A stretch of 64,000 nucleotides of DNA from Crocinitomicaceae bacterium (GCA_030830785.1 JAURMI010000003.1:62001-126000), one strand, 5' to 3'; counted from the stretch's first letter, positions 30,387-42,567 are shown. The notes: generated by a model not told the origin, from the letters alone. Program-made: numbers and translations.

Positions 30387-31364
30387 ATGAAAACCTTACA
30401 GTTCAGAGAAGCACTTAGGGAAGCCATGTCGGAAGAAATGCGTCGGGATCAAAATGTATTTTTACTTGGCGAGGAAGTTGCTGAATACAACGGTGCATAC
30501 AAAGTATCTCAAGGCATGTTAGATGAATTTGGGCCAAAGCGTGTGATCGATACGCCAATCGCAGAACTTGGTTTTTCAGGTATTGCCGTTGGTGCTGCGA
30601 TGAATGGACTGAGACCTATAGTCGAATTTATGACTTGGAATTTTGCCATATTAGCTGCCGATCAAATTATTAATTCAGCAGCAAAAATGCTTCAAATGTC
30701 AGGTGGACAATATGGCTGTCCAATTGTTTTTAGAGGGGGGAATGGGCAAGCCGGTCAACTTGCTGCTACACACTCCCAAAGTTTTGAAGCATTTTATGCC
30801 CATGTCCCGGGTTTAAAAGTAATTACACCATCGAATCCTGCGGATGCCAAAGGATTATTGAAGGCAGCAATTCGAGACAATGACCCCGTTGTATTTTTGG
30901 AATCGGAAAAAATGTACGGGGACAAAGGCGAAGTACCTGAAGGAGAATATATTATTCCTATTGGGGTCGCCGATGTAAAACGAAAAGGAACAGACATTAC
31001 CTTAGTAACCTTCGGTAAGATCATTAAAGTTGCCCAAGAGGCAGCAGAAGTTTTGGCTAAGGAAAATATCAGTGTTGAGATCATCGATTTACGCACCATC
31101 CGCCCTATTGATTTCGGGTGCATTGTCGAATCAATCAAAAAAACCAACCGGTGTGTGGTAGTTGAAGAATCGTGGCCTTTGGCAAGTATCTCCTCTGAGA
31201 TTGCGTATCATTTGCAGCGTTATGCATTTGATTACCTTGATGCTCCGGTGCAGCGCATTACACAAACCGATACACCATTTGCATTCTCGCCATCCCTAAT
31301 TGACGAGGCCTTGCCTAATGTAGAGCGAATCGTTAAGGCTGTTAAAGCAACACTATACAGATAA
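30387..31364 (+). CDS. pdhB: pyruvate dehydrogenase E1 component, beta subunit
   Basis: 325 aa; MKTLQFREALREAMSEEMRRDQNVFLLGEEVAEYNGAYKVSQGM; transketolase C-terminal domain. Confidence 0.95.
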   Translation: MKTLQFREALREAMSEEMRRDQNVFLLGEEVAEYNGAYKVSQGMLDEFGPKRVIDTPIAELGFSGIAVGAAMNGLRPIVEFMTWNFAILAADQIINSAAKMLQMSGGQYGCPIVFRGGNGQAGQLAATHSQSFEAFYAHVPGLKVITPSNPADAKGLLKAAIRDNDPVVFLESEKMYGDKGEVPEGEYIIPIGVADVKRKGTDITLVTFGKIIKVAQEAAEVLAKENISVEIIDLRTIRPIDFGCIVESIKKTNRCVVVEESWPLASISSEIAYHLQRYAFDYLDAPVQRITQTDTPFAFSPSLIDEALPNVERIVKAVKATLYR

Positions 31365-31394
31365 TCTTTGAAAATTTTTCTCATTAAATTTTTT

Positions 31395-31424
31395 AAAAGG
31401 AATCCATTTGGGTTCCTTTTTTTT
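31395..31424 (+). terminator. Rho-independent terminator downstream of pdhB
   Basis: AAAAGGAATCC-ATTT-GGGTTCCTTTTTTTT. Confidence 0.88.
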
Positions 31425-31506
31425 ATCTGAAATGGGTAGTTAAATTACTCGGGTAAAAAAAATTGAATAAAACTTTCTTAAATAATTGAATATTTTTCAA
31501 TCGGTA

Positions 31507-31536
31507 TTGGTTTATAAAAATATATAGTTATCTTTG
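31507..31536 (+). promoter_or_regulatory. Promoter of the str-S10-spc-alpha superoperon (TTG-N19-TATCTTTG)
   Basis: -33 TTG 31507-31509, -7 TATCTTTG 31529-31536. Confidence 0.8.
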
Positions 31537-31592
31537 CACCCCTCAAAGTACGTTTGGGGGTTATTATTTATTTTATAAAACAAGAGTATTTT

Positions 31593-31970
31593 ATGCCAAC
31601 TATTCAACAATTAGTTCGCAAAGGAAGAACTGCGGTAGTGAAGAAAAGTAAGTCTGCTGCGCTTGATTCATGTCCACAACGCAAAGGCGTTTGCGTTCGT
31701 GTGTACACGACTACTCCAAAAAAGCCGAATTCGGCAATGCGAAAAGTAGCGCGTGTACGTTTGACAAATGGAAAAGAAGTCAACGCTTACATTGGTGGTG
31801 AAGGCCACAATCTTCAAGAACACTCATTAGTATTAGTACGCGGAGGAAGGGTAAAAGATTTACCTGGAGTTCGCTACCACATTGTTCGTGGTGCTGAAGA
31901 CACAGCAGGCGTTCAAGGCCGTAGCCAACGACGCTCAAAGTATGGTACTAAACGTCCTAAGCAGAAATAA
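31593..31970 (+). CDS. rpsL: 30S ribosomal protein S12
   Basis: [30 protein letters not shown]; start set at ATG 31593 rather than the upstream ORF start at 31554. Confidence 0.98.
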   Translation: MPTIQQLVRKGRTAVVKKSKSAALDSCPQRKGVCVRVYTTTPKKPNSAMRKVARVRLTNGKEVNAYIGGEGHNLQEHSLVLVRGGRVKDLPGVRYHIVRGAEDTAGVQGRSQRRSKYGTKRPKQK

Positions 31971-31986
31971 TTAAAAGCTAGACATC

Positions 31987-32457
31987 ATGAGAAGAAGAAA
32001 AGCGAAAAAAATTGCAATCCTACCGGATCCAAAGTTTAACGAAGTTGTCGTAACTAAATTCGTTAACAACCTGATGCTAGACGGCAAAAAAAGTTTAGCA
32101 TTTAGAATTTTCTACGAAGCACTAGACATTGTAGAAAATAAAATCGAAGACGCTAATGGTCTTGAAACTTGGAAAAAAGCTATCGAGAATATTACGCCGA
32201 GTGTAGAAGTGCGCTCACGTCGTGTTGGTGGTGCTACCTTTCAAATTCCCACTCCAGTTCGTGAAGAAAGAAAATCTTCTTTAGCCATGAAGTGGTTAAT
32301 CGGATATTCACGTAAAAGAAATGAAAAAACGATGGCCCAACGTTTGGCCTCGGAAATTATTGCGGCTTCTAAGGAAGAAGGTGCTGCATTTAAAAAGAAA
32401 GAAGATACGCTTCGGATGGCCGAAGCTAACAAAGCATTCTCACACTTTAGATTCTAA
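31987..32457 (+). CDS. rpsG: 30S ribosomal protein S7
   Basis: 156 aa; [38 protein letters not shown]. Confidence 0.98.
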   Translation: MRRRKAKKIAILPDPKFNEVVVTKFVNNLMLDGKKSLAFRIFYEALDIVENKIEDANGLETWKKAIENITPSVEVRSRRVGGATFQIPTPVREERKSSLAMKWLIGYSRKRNEKTMAQRLASEIIAASKEEGAAFKKKEDTLRMAEANKAFSHFRF

Positions 32458-32459
32458 CA

Positions 32460-34565
32460 ATGGCTAGAGATTTAACATTTACTAGAAATATTGGTATTGC
32501 TGCGCACATTGATGCAGGAAAAACCACTACTACTGAGCGTATTTTATATTACGGTGGTGTAAGTCATAAAATTGGTGAGGTACACGACGGTGCAGCTACA
32601 ATGGACTGGATGGAGCAAGAACAGGAGCGCGGTATTACCATTACTTCTGCTGCCACTACCCTTGATTGGAATTATAGAGGTCAGAAATACCACGTGAATA
32701 TCATTGATACACCAGGACACGTAGATTTTACAGTTGAAGTAAATAGATCGCTACGTGTTTTAGATGGTTTGGTATTCTTATTTTCAGCAGTTGATGGTGT
32801 AGAACCACAATCTGAGACCAATTGGCGTTTGGCCAATAATTACAATGTTCCAAGAATTGGGTTTGTAAATAAAATGGACCGTCAAGGTGCAGACTTTTTA
32901 ATGGTTTGTCGTCAAGTTAAAGATATGTTAGGAAGTCATGCACTTCCCCTTCAAATTAACATTGGTGAGGAAGATAATTTCAAGGGAGTTGTTGACTTGA
33001 TCAACTGGAGAGGTATTGTTTGGAATGAGCACGACATGGGAATGACTTTCCAAGAAGTAGAAATCCCAGCTGATATTATTGATGAAGCACGTAGGTTGCG
33101 TTCTGAATTATTAGAAGCAGTTGCAGAGTTTGACGAAAACCTCATGGAGAAATTCTTTGAAGACGAGAACTCACTTACTGAACGTGAAATTCTAGATGCC
33201 TTGCGTCAAGCTACAATCGCAGGAAAAGTTGTTCCGATGATGTGTGGTTCATCATTTAAAAATAAAGGTGTACAGGCAATGCTTGACATGGTAATGGAAA
33301 TTCTTCCTTCGCCACTTGATGTTGAAGCAATTACAGGTACTAACCCTAAAACAGACCAAGAAATTAGCCGTAAACCTTCTTACGACGAACCATTCTCAGC
33401 ACTTGCATTCAAAATTGCAACTGACCCATTTGTAGGTCGTTTGTGTTTCGTTCGCGCTTATTCAGGTAAACTCGAGGCTGGTTCATACGTATTGAACACT
33501 CGTTCAGATAGCAAAGAGCGTATTTCTCGTATTTTCCAAATGCACGCCAACAAGCAAAACCAAATTCCTGAACTAGGAGCTGGAGATATCGGTGCTGTAG
33601 TTGGATTCAAGGACATCAAAACCGGAGATACCTTATGTGCTGAAAACGCACCAATTGTACTCGAATCAATGGTATTCCCAGATCCAGTAATTGGTTTAGC
33701 AATTGAGCCTAAAACGCAAGCAGATACAGACCGTCTTTCTATTGGTTTATCTAAACTTTCTGAGGAAGATCCAACGTTCCGCGTTAATACCGATGAAGAA
33801 ACTGGTCAGACAATCATTTCAGGAATGGGCGAATTGCACCTTGAAATCATCGTTGACCGTTTGAAGCGTGAATTCAAAGTAGAAGTGAATCAAGGTGCAC
33901 CTCAAGTTGCATACCGTGAAGCCATTACTGGAAATACAGAACACCGTGAAGTTTACAAGAAACAAACTGGTGGTCGTGGTAAGTTTGCCGATATCTTTGT
34001 GAAGATCTCTCCTCAAAACAGCGAAGAAAAAACAGGATTAGAATTCATCAATAGCATCAAAGGTGGTAACATTCCTCGTGAATTCATACCATCAGTTGAA
34101 AAAGGTTTCAAGGATTCGATGAAGAATGGAGTAATGGCCGGCTTTCCTATCGACTCAATGGTAGTTGAATTAATCGATGGCTCTTATCACAACGTTGACT
34201 CCGATTCACTTTCATTCGAATTATGTGCTAAGATGGCTTATCGTGCAGCATTGAAAGCTTGCCGTCCGATCCTTCTTGAGCCAATCATGAAATTAGAAGT
34301 AGTTACACCAGAAGAAAATATGGGTGATGTTGTTGGTGACCTTAACCGTCGTCGTGGAATGATGAAGGGTATGGACGATCGCAACGGAGCTAAGGTATTG
34401 AAAGCGGATGTGCCACTTTCAGAAATGTTCGGATATGTCACACAATTACGTACCATCACATCTGGTCGTGCAAGTTCTTCAATGGAATTTTCTCACTATG
34501 CCGAAGCTCCTAAAAACGTTGCAGACGAAGTAGTAGCAAAAGCAAATGGTAAAGTCACAGCATAA
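32460..34565 (+). CDS. fusA: elongation factor G
   Basis: 701 aa; [33 protein letters not shown]. Confidence 0.99.
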   Translation: MARDLTFTRNIGIAAHIDAGKTTTTERILYYGGVSHKIGEVHDGAATMDWMEQEQERGITITSAATTLDWNYRGQKYHVNIIDTPGHVDFTVEVNRSLRVLDGLVFLFSAVDGVEPQSETNWRLANNYNVPRIGFVNKMDRQGADFLMVCRQVKDMLGSHALPLQINIGEEDNFKGVVDLINWRGIVWNEHDMGMTFQEVEIPADIIDEARRLRSELLEAVAEFDENLMEKFFEDENSLTEREILDALRQATIAGKVVPMMCGSSFKNKGVQAMLDMVMEILPSPLDVEAITGTNPKTDQEISRKPSYDEPFSALAFKIATDPFVGRLCFVRAYSGKLEAGSYVLNTRSDSKERISRIFQMHANKQNQIPELGAGDIGAVVGFKDIKTGDTLCAENAPIVLESMVFPDPVIGLAIEPKTQADTDRLSIGLSKLSEEDPTFRVNTDEETGQTIISGMGELHLEIIVDRLKREFKVEVNQGAPQVAYREAITGNTEHREVYKKQTGGRGKFADIFVKISPQNSEEKTGLEFINSIKGGNIPREFIPSVEKGFKDSMKNGVMAGFPIDSMVVELIDGSYHNVDSDSLSFELCAKMAYRAALKACRPILLEPIMKLEVVTPEENMGDVVGDLNRRRGMMKGMDDRNGAKVLKADVPLSEMFGYVTQLRTITSGRASSSMEFSHYAEAPKNVADEVVAKANGKVTA

Positions 34566-34579
34566 AAAAGTCAAACGCG

Positions 34580-34885
34580 ATGAGCCAAAAAATTAGAATA
34601 AAATTAAAATCTTACGATCACAATCTGTTAGACAAATCGGCAGAGAAAATCGTAAAAACAGTAAAATCCACAGGTGCTGTTGTTAGTGGTCCTATTCCTC
34701 TACCAACCCACAAACGAATTTACACTGTGCTTCGTTCACCCCACGTGAACAAGAAAGCACGCGAGCAATTCGAATTGTGCGCCTACAAGCGTTTAATGGA
34801 TATCTATAGCAGTTCATCCAAGACTGTTGATGCCCTTATGAAACTTGAGTTACCAAGTGGAGTAGACGTTGAAATCAAAGTATAA
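34580..34885 (+). CDS. rpsJ: 30S ribosomal protein S10
   Basis: 101 aa; [21 protein letters not shown]. Confidence 0.98.
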   Translation: MSQKIRIKLKSYDHNLLDKSAEKIVKTVKSTGAVVSGPIPLPTHKRIYTVLRSPHVNKKAREQFELCAYKRLMDIYSSSSKTVDALMKLELPSGVDVEIKV

Positions 34886-34903
34886 TTTTTAACTACAAAT
34901 CAT

Positions 34904-35518
34904 ATGCCAGGAATTATTGGACGTAAAATCGGGATGACTAGCATCTTTAGTGCCGAGGGCAAATCGTTGCCATGCACTGTTATTGAAGCTGGTCCTTGTG
35001 TGGTGACGCAGGTCAAAACACAAGACAGAGATGGTTACGATGCTGTTCAGTTGGGATTTGGATCTCGCAAAGAGAAAAATACCCCAAATGCATTAAAAGG
35101 TCATTTCAAAAAAGCAAACACTGCTCCTAAAGCAAAATTGGTAGAATTCAAAGATTTTGAATCTGCCAACCTTGGAGACACCATTGATGCAAATCTTTTT
35201 GAAGAAGGAGAATTTGTGGACGTAACAGGGATCTCAAAAGGTAAGGGCTTTCAAGGAGTTGTTCGTCGCCACAATTTTGGTGGGGTCGGTCAATCTACAC
35301 ATGGTCAGCACAACCGTTTGCGTGCACCAGGTTCTATTGGCGCTTGTTCATACCCTGCTCGTGTATTCAAAGGAATGCGCATGGCAGGTCAAATGGGAAA
35401 CAAACAACGCACTCAAGCTAACCTTCAAATTTTAAAAGTAATTGCTGAGAAGAATCTTTTAATTATTAAAGGTTCTATTCCAGGAGCAAATGGTTCAACT
35501 GTAACAATTGTCAAGTAA
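34904..35518 (+). CDS. rplC: 50S ribosomal protein L3
   Basis: 204 aa; [27 protein letters not shown]. Confidence 0.98.
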   Translation: MPGIIGRKIGMTSIFSAEGKSLPCTVIEAGPCVVTQVKTQDRDGYDAVQLGFGSRKEKNTPNALKGHFKKANTAPKAKLVEFKDFESANLGDTIDANLFEEGEFVDVTGISKGKGFQGVVRRHNFGGVGQSTHGQHNRLRAPGSIGACSYPARVFKGMRMAGQMGNKQRTQANLQILKVIAEKNLLIIKGSIPGANGSTVTIVK

Positions 35519-36141
35519 TGAAACTGAAAATATACGATACAAAAGGTACCGCTACTGCTAAGTCAGTAACCCTTTCAGATGAAGTGTTTGGAATAGAACC
35601 GAACAACCATGCTATTTACTTGGATGTTAAACAGCACTTGGCTAATAAACGTCAAGGAACGCACAAAGCAAAAGAACGTAGCGAGATTGCTGGGTCAACG
35701 AAAAAACTTAAGCGTCAAAAAGGTACAGGTGGCGCTCGCGCAGGATCGGCTAAATCTGGAACTCGTGTGGGTGGAGGCCGTATTTTTGGCCCGCGACCAC
35801 GTAACTATCATTTCAAATTAAACTTGAAGTTGAAGCGTTTAGCTCGAAAATCGGCTTTTGCTTTTAAGGCGAAAAACGATTCGTTAATGGTTATTCAAGA
35901 TTTGAACATGGAAGCCAAAACCAAAGATTTCAAAACGCTTTTAGCGTCCATGAATCTCGAAAATCAAAAAGTACTTTTCATCCTAGGTGACAAAACAGAC
36001 AGCGTTTACCTTGCTGCACGAAACCTTGGGCGTGTAAAAGTCGTAACAGCAGATTCATTCAATACTTACGATGTGCTAAATGCGTCCAAAGTTGTATTGG
36101 CTGAAAGCTCTATTGAGAAAATTCAAACGATTCTTAACTAA
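35518..36141 (+). CDS. rplD: 50S ribosomal protein L4
   Basis: 207 aa; KRQKGTGGARAGSAKSGTRVGGGRIFGPRPRNY. Confidence 0.98.
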   Translation: MKLKIYDTKGTATAKSVTLSDEVFGIEPNNHAIYLDVKQHLANKRQGTHKAKERSEIAGSTKKLKRQKGTGGARAGSAKSGTRVGGGRIFGPRPRNYHFKLNLKLKRLARKSAFAFKAKNDSLMVIQDLNMEAKTKDFKTLLASMNLENQKVLFILGDKTDSVYLAARNLGRVKVVTADSFNTYDVLNASKVVLAESSIEKIQTILN

Positions 36142-36146
36142 GCGTT

Positions 36147-36443
36147 ATGCATACTATTATCAAAAAACCAGTTATTACAGAAAAAGCTACCAAGCTAAGC
36201 GAAACTGCAAATCGCTTTACTTTTGAAGTAGACCGTAATAGCAATAAAATCGAAATTAAAAATGCCATCGAAAAGATGTATGGAGTACATGTCACAGATG
36301 TTCATACATTAAATTATGGTGGTGGGGTATCCTCTGTGAAATACACGAACAAAGGTATTGTTGAGCAACGCAGCAAACAATGGAAAAAAGCTGTAGTTAC
36401 AGTAGCAGATGGTGAAACCATTGATTTATTTAACAATTATTAA
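36147..36443 (+). CDS. rplW: 50S ribosomal protein L23
   Basis: 98 aa; IIKKPVITEKATKLSE. Confidence 0.97.
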   Translation: MHTIIKKPVITEKATKLSETANRFTFEVDRNSNKIEIKNAIEKMYGVHVTDVHTLNYGGGVSSVKYTNKGIVEQRSKQWKKAVVTVADGETIDLFNNY

Positions 36444-36452
36444 TGAGTAACC

Positions 36453-37277
<825 letters not shown>

Positions 37278-37284
37278 TTAAGGT

Positions 37285-37563
37285 ATGAGTCGTTCATTAA
37301 AGAAACCACCGTTTGTTCACTATAAATTAATGAAGCGCGTTGATGACGCTCAAGCGTCAAACAGCAAAGCGGTAATTAAAACATGGTCAAGAGCATCCAC
37401 AATTACTCCAGAATTTGTAGGATTGACATTTGCTGTTCATAATGGCAACAAATTCATTCCAATTTTTGTCACAGAAAACATGGTAGGTCACAAACTCGGA
37501 GAATTCTCCCCTACTCGTAATTTCCGTGGCCATGCTGGTAATAAAAAAGATAAAAAACGTTAA
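37285..37563 (+). CDS. rpsS: 30S ribosomal protein S19
   Basis: 92 aa; [29 protein letters not shown]. Confidence 0.98.
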   Translation: MSRSLKKPPFVHYKLMKRVDDAQASNSKAVIKTWSRASTITPEFVGLTFAVHNGNKFIPIFVTENMVGHKLGEFSPTRNFRGHAGNKKDKKR

Positions 37564-37577
37564 GAATTATTATAGTC

Positions 37578-37976
37578 ATGGGAGCTAGAAAACGCTTAAG
37601 AGCTGAAGAGCTAAAAGAAAATAAAAAATCATTGGCGATTGCCCGATTGAATGATTCTCCAATTTCACCTAGGAAAATGAGAATGGTTGCTGATTTAATT
37701 CGAGGTGTTGAAGTAAACAAAGCTTTGAACATTCTCCAATTTAACGGTAAAGAGGCATCGACAAGTCTTGGAAAACTTCTTCGTTCTGCAATTGCAAATT
37801 GGGAACAAAAAAATGAAGGCGCTGATATCAGTCAAGAAACCCTTATTGTAAGCCGAATAGAAGTTGGTTGTGGAACAATGCTAAAGCGTATTCAACCAGC
37901 TCCTCAAGGTCGTGCACACCGAATTAGAAAAAGATCGAACCATGTGACTATCGTAGTTGATGGTACTAAAAACTAG
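37578..37976 (+). CDS. rplV: 50S ribosomal protein L22
   Basis: 132 aa; [31 protein letters not shown]. Confidence 0.98.
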   Translation: MGARKRLRAEELKENKKSLAIARLNDSPISPRKMRMVADLIRGVEVNKALNILQFNGKEASTSLGKLLRSAIANWEQKNEGADISQETLIVSRIEVGCGTMLKRIQPAPQGRAHRIRKRSNHVTIVVDGTKN

Positions 37977-37981
37977 AAGAA

Positions 37982-38704
37982 ATGGGACAAAAAACAAATC
38001 CAATAGGAAATAGACTTGGTTACATCCACGGATGGGAATCAAATTGGTATGGAGGTAGCAATTACAGAGATAAAATCGTAGAAGATGACCAAATCCGTCG
38101 CTATCTTAATGCGCGTTTGGCCAAGGCAAGTATATCTAAAATTATTATCGAGCGCACCCTGAAGCTAGTAACCGTTACAATAAACACAGCACGTCCTGGA
38201 GTTATCATTGGTAAAGGTGGTCAGGAGGTTGATAAATTGAAGGAGGAGCTGAAAAAGCTTACCAAAAAAGAAATTCAGATTAATATTTTTGAAGTAAAAC
38301 GTCCTGAATTAGATGCACGTTTGGTTGCCGATGGGATTTCTCGTCAGTTAGAAGCGCGTATTTCTTTTAGACGTGCTATCAAAATGGCAATTGCTGGTAC
38401 CATGCGCATGGGTGCAGAAGGTATCAAGGTGAAAATTTCTGGTCGTTTGAATGGTGCTGAAATGGCTCGTACTGAAATGTATAAAGATGGTCGAACACCA
38501 TTACACACTTTTCGTGCAGATATTGATTACGCAGTATCTGAAGCCCATACGACATATGGTAGATTGGGCGTTAAAGTTTGGATCTGCCGCGGTGAGGTCT
38601 ATGGGAAACGTGACTTGGCGCCTAATATTGGCATGAATTCAGGTGTTGGTAACCATCAAGGTGGTGACCGCAAACCTGCATCATTTAAAAGAAAGAAGAA
38701 ATAA
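37982..38704 (+). CDS. rpsC: 30S ribosomal protein S3
   Basis: 240 aa; [29 protein letters not shown] (KH), [15 protein letters not shown]. Confidence 0.98.
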   Translation: MGQKTNPIGNRLGYIHGWESNWYGGSNYRDKIVEDDQIRRYLNARLAKASISKIIIERTLKLVTVTINTARPGVIIGKGGQEVDKLKEELKKLTKKEIQINIFEVKRPELDARLVADGISRQLEARISFRRAIKMAIAGTMRMGAEGIKVKISGRLNGAEMARTEMYKDGRTPLHTFRADIDYAVSEAHTTYGRLGVKVWICRGEVYGKRDLAPNIGMNSGVGNHQGGDRKPASFKRKKK

Positions 38705-38726
38705 AAGACAGTTAAAATAATAGGAA

Positions 38727-39152
38727 ATGTTACAGCCTAAAAGAACAAAATTTAGAAGAGTACAGAAAGGAAGAAATCGAGGTTTGGCTCACCGTGGGTC
38801 GACAATCGCTTTTGGATCTTTCGGATTGAAGGCTTTGGAACCAGGATGGATTACTTCACGTCAGATTGAAGCTTCACGTATTGCCGTTACTCGATACATG
38901 AAGCGTGAAGGAAAAGTTTGGATCCGAATATTCCCAGACAAGCCGGTTACCTCAAAACCAGCTGAAGTACGTATGGGTAAAGGTAAGGGTGCACCAAGTC
39001 ATTGGGTTGCGGTGATTAAACCTGGAACAATAATGTTCGAGGCAGACGGTGTTCCTTACGACATTGCTAAAGAAGCAATGAGACTTGCAGCACAGAAGAT
39101 GCCAGTGAAATGTAAGTTTATTGTTCGCAATGATTATGTTATACCAGCTTAA
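38727..39152 (+). CDS. rplP: 50S ribosomal protein L16
   Basis: 141 aa; [37 protein letters not shown]. Confidence 0.98.
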   Translation: MLQPKRTKFRRVQKGRNRGLAHRGSTIAFGSFGLKALEPGWITSRQIEASRIAVTRYMKREGKVWIRIFPDKPVTSKPAEVRMGKGKGAPSHWVAVIKPGTIMFEADGVPYDIAKEAMRLAAQKMPVKCKFIVRNDYVIPA

Positions 39153-39161
39153 TAAATTAAG

Positions 39162-39356
39162 ATGAAACAAACAGAAATTGCAAAACTTTCTACTGCGGAT
39201 TTACAAAGTCGTTTAGATGATTTTAAAAGTCAACTGACCAATTTAAAATTGACTCATAAGACGGCACCAATTGAAAATCCATTGCGCATTCATCATATGC
39301 GTAAAACAGTAGCTAGGTTAAGTACAGAGTTAACTAAACGTTCAAATCAGGATTAA
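39162..39356 (+). CDS. rpmC: 50S ribosomal protein L29
   Basis: 64 aa; KQTEIAKLSTADLQSRLDDFKSQLTNLKLTH. Confidence 0.95.
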   Translation: MKQTEIAKLSTADLQSRLDDFKSQLTNLKLTHKTAPIENPLRIHHMRKTVARLSTELTKRSNQD

Positions 39357-39371
39357 CCCTGAGTTAAAAAA

Positions 39372-39635
39372 ATGAACATGGAAAAACGAAATTTAAGAAA
39401 AGAAAGAATTGGTATCGTCACCAGTGACAAAATGGAAAAATCGATTGTTGTTGCTGTTGAACGAAAAGTGAAGCACCCCAAATATGGTAAGTTCGTTAAG
39501 AAGACAACCAAATTTGTTGCTCATGACCAAAACAATGATTGCCATATTGGCGATACTGTTCGCATTATGGAAACCCGTCCTTTGAGTAAATCAAAGAATT
39601 GGAGAATGGTAGAAATTGTAGAACGCGCTAAATAA
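39372..39635 (+). CDS. rpsQ: 30S ribosomal protein S17
   Basis: 87 aa; [34 protein letters not shown]. Confidence 0.97.
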   Translation: MNMEKRNLRKERIGIVTSDKMEKSIVVAVERKVKHPKYGKFVKKTTKFVAHDQNNDCHIGDTVRIMETRPLSKSKNWRMVEIVERAK

Positions 39636-39644
39636 TCGGAGAAA

Positions 39645-40013
39645 ATGATACAAACAGAATCCAGACTATCAGTTGCAGACAACTCCGGAGCTAAGGAAGT
39701 ATTATGCATTCGCGTTTTAGGCGGTACACGACGTCGTTACGCATCCGTTGGTGATAAAATAGTTGTGACTGTAAAAAGTGCAATGCCAAATGGAGCAGTT
39801 AAAAAAGGATCAGTGGCCAAAGCTGTGGTTGTGCGTACTAAAAAAGAAGTGCGACGTCCAGACGGTTCTTATATCCGATTTGACGATAACGCTTGTGTTA
39901 TTCTTAATCAAACTGGAGAAATGCGTGGTACACGTATATTCGGCCCAGTAGCCAGAGAATTGCGTGAAAGCAACTACATGAAAATTGTTTCACTAGCACC
40001 AGAGGTGTTATAA
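39645..40013 (+). CDS. rplN: 50S ribosomal protein L14
   Basis: 122 aa; [27 protein letters not shown]. Confidence 0.99.
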   Translation: MIQTESRLSVADNSGAKEVLCIRVLGGTRRRYASVGDKIVVTVKSAMPNGAVKKGSVAKAVVVRTKKEVRRPDGSYIRFDDNACVILNQTGEMRGTRIFGPVARELRESNYMKIVSLAPEVL

Positions 40014-40024
40014 TTCATCGAAAT

Positions 40025-40339
40025 ATGCAAAAGAAATTACATATCAAGATTGGAGACACTGTGAAGGTTATTTCTGGTGAATCCAAGGGTCGTGAAGGCA
40101 AAATAGCCTCCATAGATCGCCAAAAAATGCGTGCTACCGTGGAAGGGGTCAATATGATCAAAAAACACAACAAGCCTAGCGCAACAAATCCTCAAGGAGG
40201 AATCGAAGAAAAAGAAGGTTCTATTCATATTTCTAATTTGATGGTGGTTAACGGTGGTGTTGCATCGCGCATCGGTAGAAAAGAGGAAAAAGGGAAATTA
40301 GTTCGTTATTCAAAAAAATCAGGGGAGGTGATTAAATAA
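40025..40339 (+). CDS. rplX: 50S ribosomal protein L24
   Basis: 104 aa; [20 protein letters not shown] (KOW). Confidence 0.97.
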   Translation: MQKKLHIKIGDTVKVISGESKGREGKIASIDRQKMRATVEGVNMIKKHNKPSATNPQGGIEEKEGSIHISNLMVVNGGVASRIGRKEEKGKLVRYSKKSGEVIK

Positions 40340-40890
40340 TGAGTTACACGCCAAGATTAAAAGAGAAGTACAGGAACGAAATCAAGCAAACGCTTCAAGA
40401 GCGTTTCAATTACAAATCAGTAATGAGCGTTCCTAAATTAGAAAAAATTGTTCTCAGCCAAGGTATGGGTGATGCTGTTGCAGACAAGAAGTTAATCGAC
40501 AATGCTGCAGCAGACCTATCTCGTATAGCTGGCCAAAAAGCAATTACAACGATTTCTAAAAAGGATATTTCAAACTTCAAATTAAGAAAAGGAATGCCTA
40601 TCGGTACAAAAGTTACACTTCGTGGTGACCGTATGTATGACTTTTTAGATCGTTTACTAGCAGTTGCCTTACCTAGAACACGTGACTTTCGTGGTATTAA
40701 TCCTAAAGGATTTGATTGACGAGGTAATTTTAACCTCGGAGTCAAAGAGCATATCATTTTCCCTGAAATTGATATTGATAAAGTAAATCGAATATTAGGT
40801 ATGGACATTACATTCGTTACTTCTGCAAGTAGTGACGAAGAGGCAAAAGCATTATTGGATGCATTTGGTTTCCCATTTATTAAAAAATAA
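40339..40890 (+). CDS. rplE: 50S ribosomal protein L5, interrupted by an in-frame TGA (40717-40719)
   Basis: Track ORF stops at 40719 after [14 protein letters not shown]; the same frame continues [56 protein letters not shown] to TAA at 40888-40890, giving a full-length 183-codon L5 with TGA in place of the invariant Gly of FDGRGN. Confidence 0.93.
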
Positions 40891-40896
40891 AAAGAA

Positions 40897-41211
40897 ATGG
40901 CTAAAGAATCAATGAAAGCGCGTGAGCGCAAAAGAGAAAGGTTAGTCAACCGTTACGAAAAGAAACGAGCTGAACTCACTAAAATTTTGAAGTCTACTGA
41001 AGCGTCTGAAGAAATTCAGTCTCAAAAATGGGACGCAATGATGGCTTTGCAAAAATTACCGGCAAACTCGGCTAAAAACAGAAAACACAATCGTTGTGGA
41101 TTAACTGGTCGCCCAAGAGGTTATATGCGTCAATTTGGAATCTCCCGTGTAACTTTTCGTGAGATGGCCTTGGCTGGTAAAATCCCAGGAGTGAAAAAAG
41201 CAAGTTGGTAA
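40897..41211 (+). CDS. rpsN: 30S ribosomal protein S14
   Basis: 104 aa; [29 protein letters not shown] (C- type). Confidence 0.97.
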   Translation: MAKESMKARERKRERLVNRYEKKRAELTKILKSTEASEEIQSQKWDAMMALQKLPANSAKNRKHNRCGLTGRPRGYMRQFGISRVTFREMALAGKIPGVKKASW

Positions 41212-41230
41212 ATAAGATAATATTAAAGAA

Positions 41231-41629
41231 ATGAATACAGATCCAATAGCAGATTTTTTAACGCGCATTAGAAATGCGAGTTCAGCAGGCTTGAAGACCG
41301 TTGATATACCAGGTTCGAATTTAAAACGTGCTATGACACAAATTTTATTTGATCAAGGGTATATTCTCAATTACAAATTTGAGGAAGACAGTAAACAAGG
41401 TATAATAAAAATAGCATTAAAGTACAATCCCTCGACTAGAGTACCAGCAATCACAAAGTTGCAACGTGCGTCGCGTCCAGGTTTAAGAAAATATAGCAAT
41501 GCTCAAGAAATGCCACGTGTTTTAAATGGTTTAGGAATTGCCATCGTATCCACGTCTCATGGTGTAATTACCGATAAGGAGGCAAGAAAAAATAACGTAG
41601 GTGGCGAAGTACTTTGTTACGTTTACTAA
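41231..41629 (+). CDS. rpsH: 30S ribosomal protein S8
   Basis: 132 aa; [44 protein letters not shown]. Confidence 0.98.
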   Translation: MNTDPIADFLTRIRNASSAGLKTVDIPGSNLKRAMTQILFDQGYILNYKFEEDSKQGIIKIALKYNPSTRVPAITKLQRASRPGLRKYSNAQEMPRVLNGLGIAIVSTSHGVITDKEARKNNVGGEVLCYVY

Positions 41630-41642
41630 AAAATAAATAGAA

Positions 41643-42197
41643 ATGTCAAGAATTGGAAAAGCACCTATAACTATACCAAGCGGCGTCGAAGTTAACTATG
41701 TTGACTCGGTAATGACCGTCAAAGGTAAAAAAGGCGAATTAGCTCAGCATATTGATGCTTCAGTAAATGTAAGCATTGAGGACAACGTTATTACTTTTTC
41801 GCGTCCATCTGACGCTCCAGATCATCGTTCGAAGCACGGTCTATATCGTGCCTTGGTTTACAATATGGTTCATGGCGTATCAGAGGGATTCAAAAAAGAA
41901 TTAGAAGTAATTGGAGTTGGTTTCCGTGCAAATGCTAATGGTCAACAACTCGAATTAGCACTCGGATTTTCTCATGCCATTGTTATGGAAATCCCGAAAG
42001 AAGTGAAGGTTACCACTGCAACTGAAAAAGGTAAAGCACCTATCGTTACACTAGAATCATACGATAAGCAATTACTTGGTCAAGTTGCTGCCAAGATTCG
42101 CTCTTTCAGAAAACCTGAACCGTACAAAGGAAAAGGAATTCGCTTTGTCGGTGAAGAAATTCGCAGAAAAGCTGGAAAATCAGCAAGTAAAAAATAA
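41643..42197 (+). CDS. rplF: 50S ribosomal protein L6
   Basis: 184 aa; [40 protein letters not shown]. Confidence 0.98.
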   Translation: MSRIGKAPITIPSGVEVNYVDSVMTVKGKKGELAQHIDASVNVSIEDNVITFSRPSDAPDHRSKHGLYRALVYNMVHGVSEGFKKELEVIGVGFRANANGQQLELALGFSHAIVMEIPKEVKVTTATEKGKAPIVTLESYDKQLLGQVAAKIRSFRKPEPYKGKGIRFVGEEIRRKAGKSASKK

Positions 42198-42208
42198 TCG
42201 AAAGAATT

Positions 42209-42562
42209 ATGGCACTAAATAAAGTACTTAGAAGAGCAAAAATAAAGCGAAGAATCAGAAAAAAGATTTTTGGAACTTCCGCTATACCTCGCCTTACCGT
42301 TTTTAGAAGTAACAAGCAGATTTATGCGCAAATTATCGACGACAATAGTGGTCGTACCTTGGCCTCTGCTGGATCTCTTAAAATGGAAGACGCTCAAAAA
42401 ACAAACAAAGTAAATCAGGCAGCTATTGTAGGAAAGAAAATCGCTGAAGTCGCTCAGAAAGCGGGCGTTGAACGCGTAATTTTTGACCGTAATGGTTATT
42501 TGTATCATGGTAGAATTAAATCCTTAGCTGATTCAGCTCGTGAAGGAGGACTCAAATTTTAA
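42209..42562 (+). CDS. rplR: 50S ribosomal protein L18
   Basis: 117 aa; [44 protein letters not shown]. Confidence 0.97.
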   Translation: MALNKVLRRAKIKRRIRKKIFGTSAIPRLTVFRSNKQIYAQIIDDNSGRTLASAGSLKMEDAQKTNKVNQAAIVGKKIAEVAQKAGVERVIFDRNGYLYHGRIKSLADSAREGGLKF

Positions 42563-42567
42563 ATAAA

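Noticed and set aside
40717-40719. Genome-wide UGA reassignment as the explanation for the rplE stop
   Set aside because: Several intact genes in the same window end with TGA, including functional stop-start overlaps.
40339-40719. rplE as a decayed pseudogene
   Set aside because: Only one substitution is evident; all downstream codons, frame, normal stop and spacing to rpsN are intact, and L5 is essential, so decay is unlikely.
40410-40949. 179-aa antisense ORF opposite rplE/rpsN
   Set aside because: It overlaps conserved ribosomal protein genes on the other strand and shows no recognisable domain; it is most likely an artefact of codon bias.
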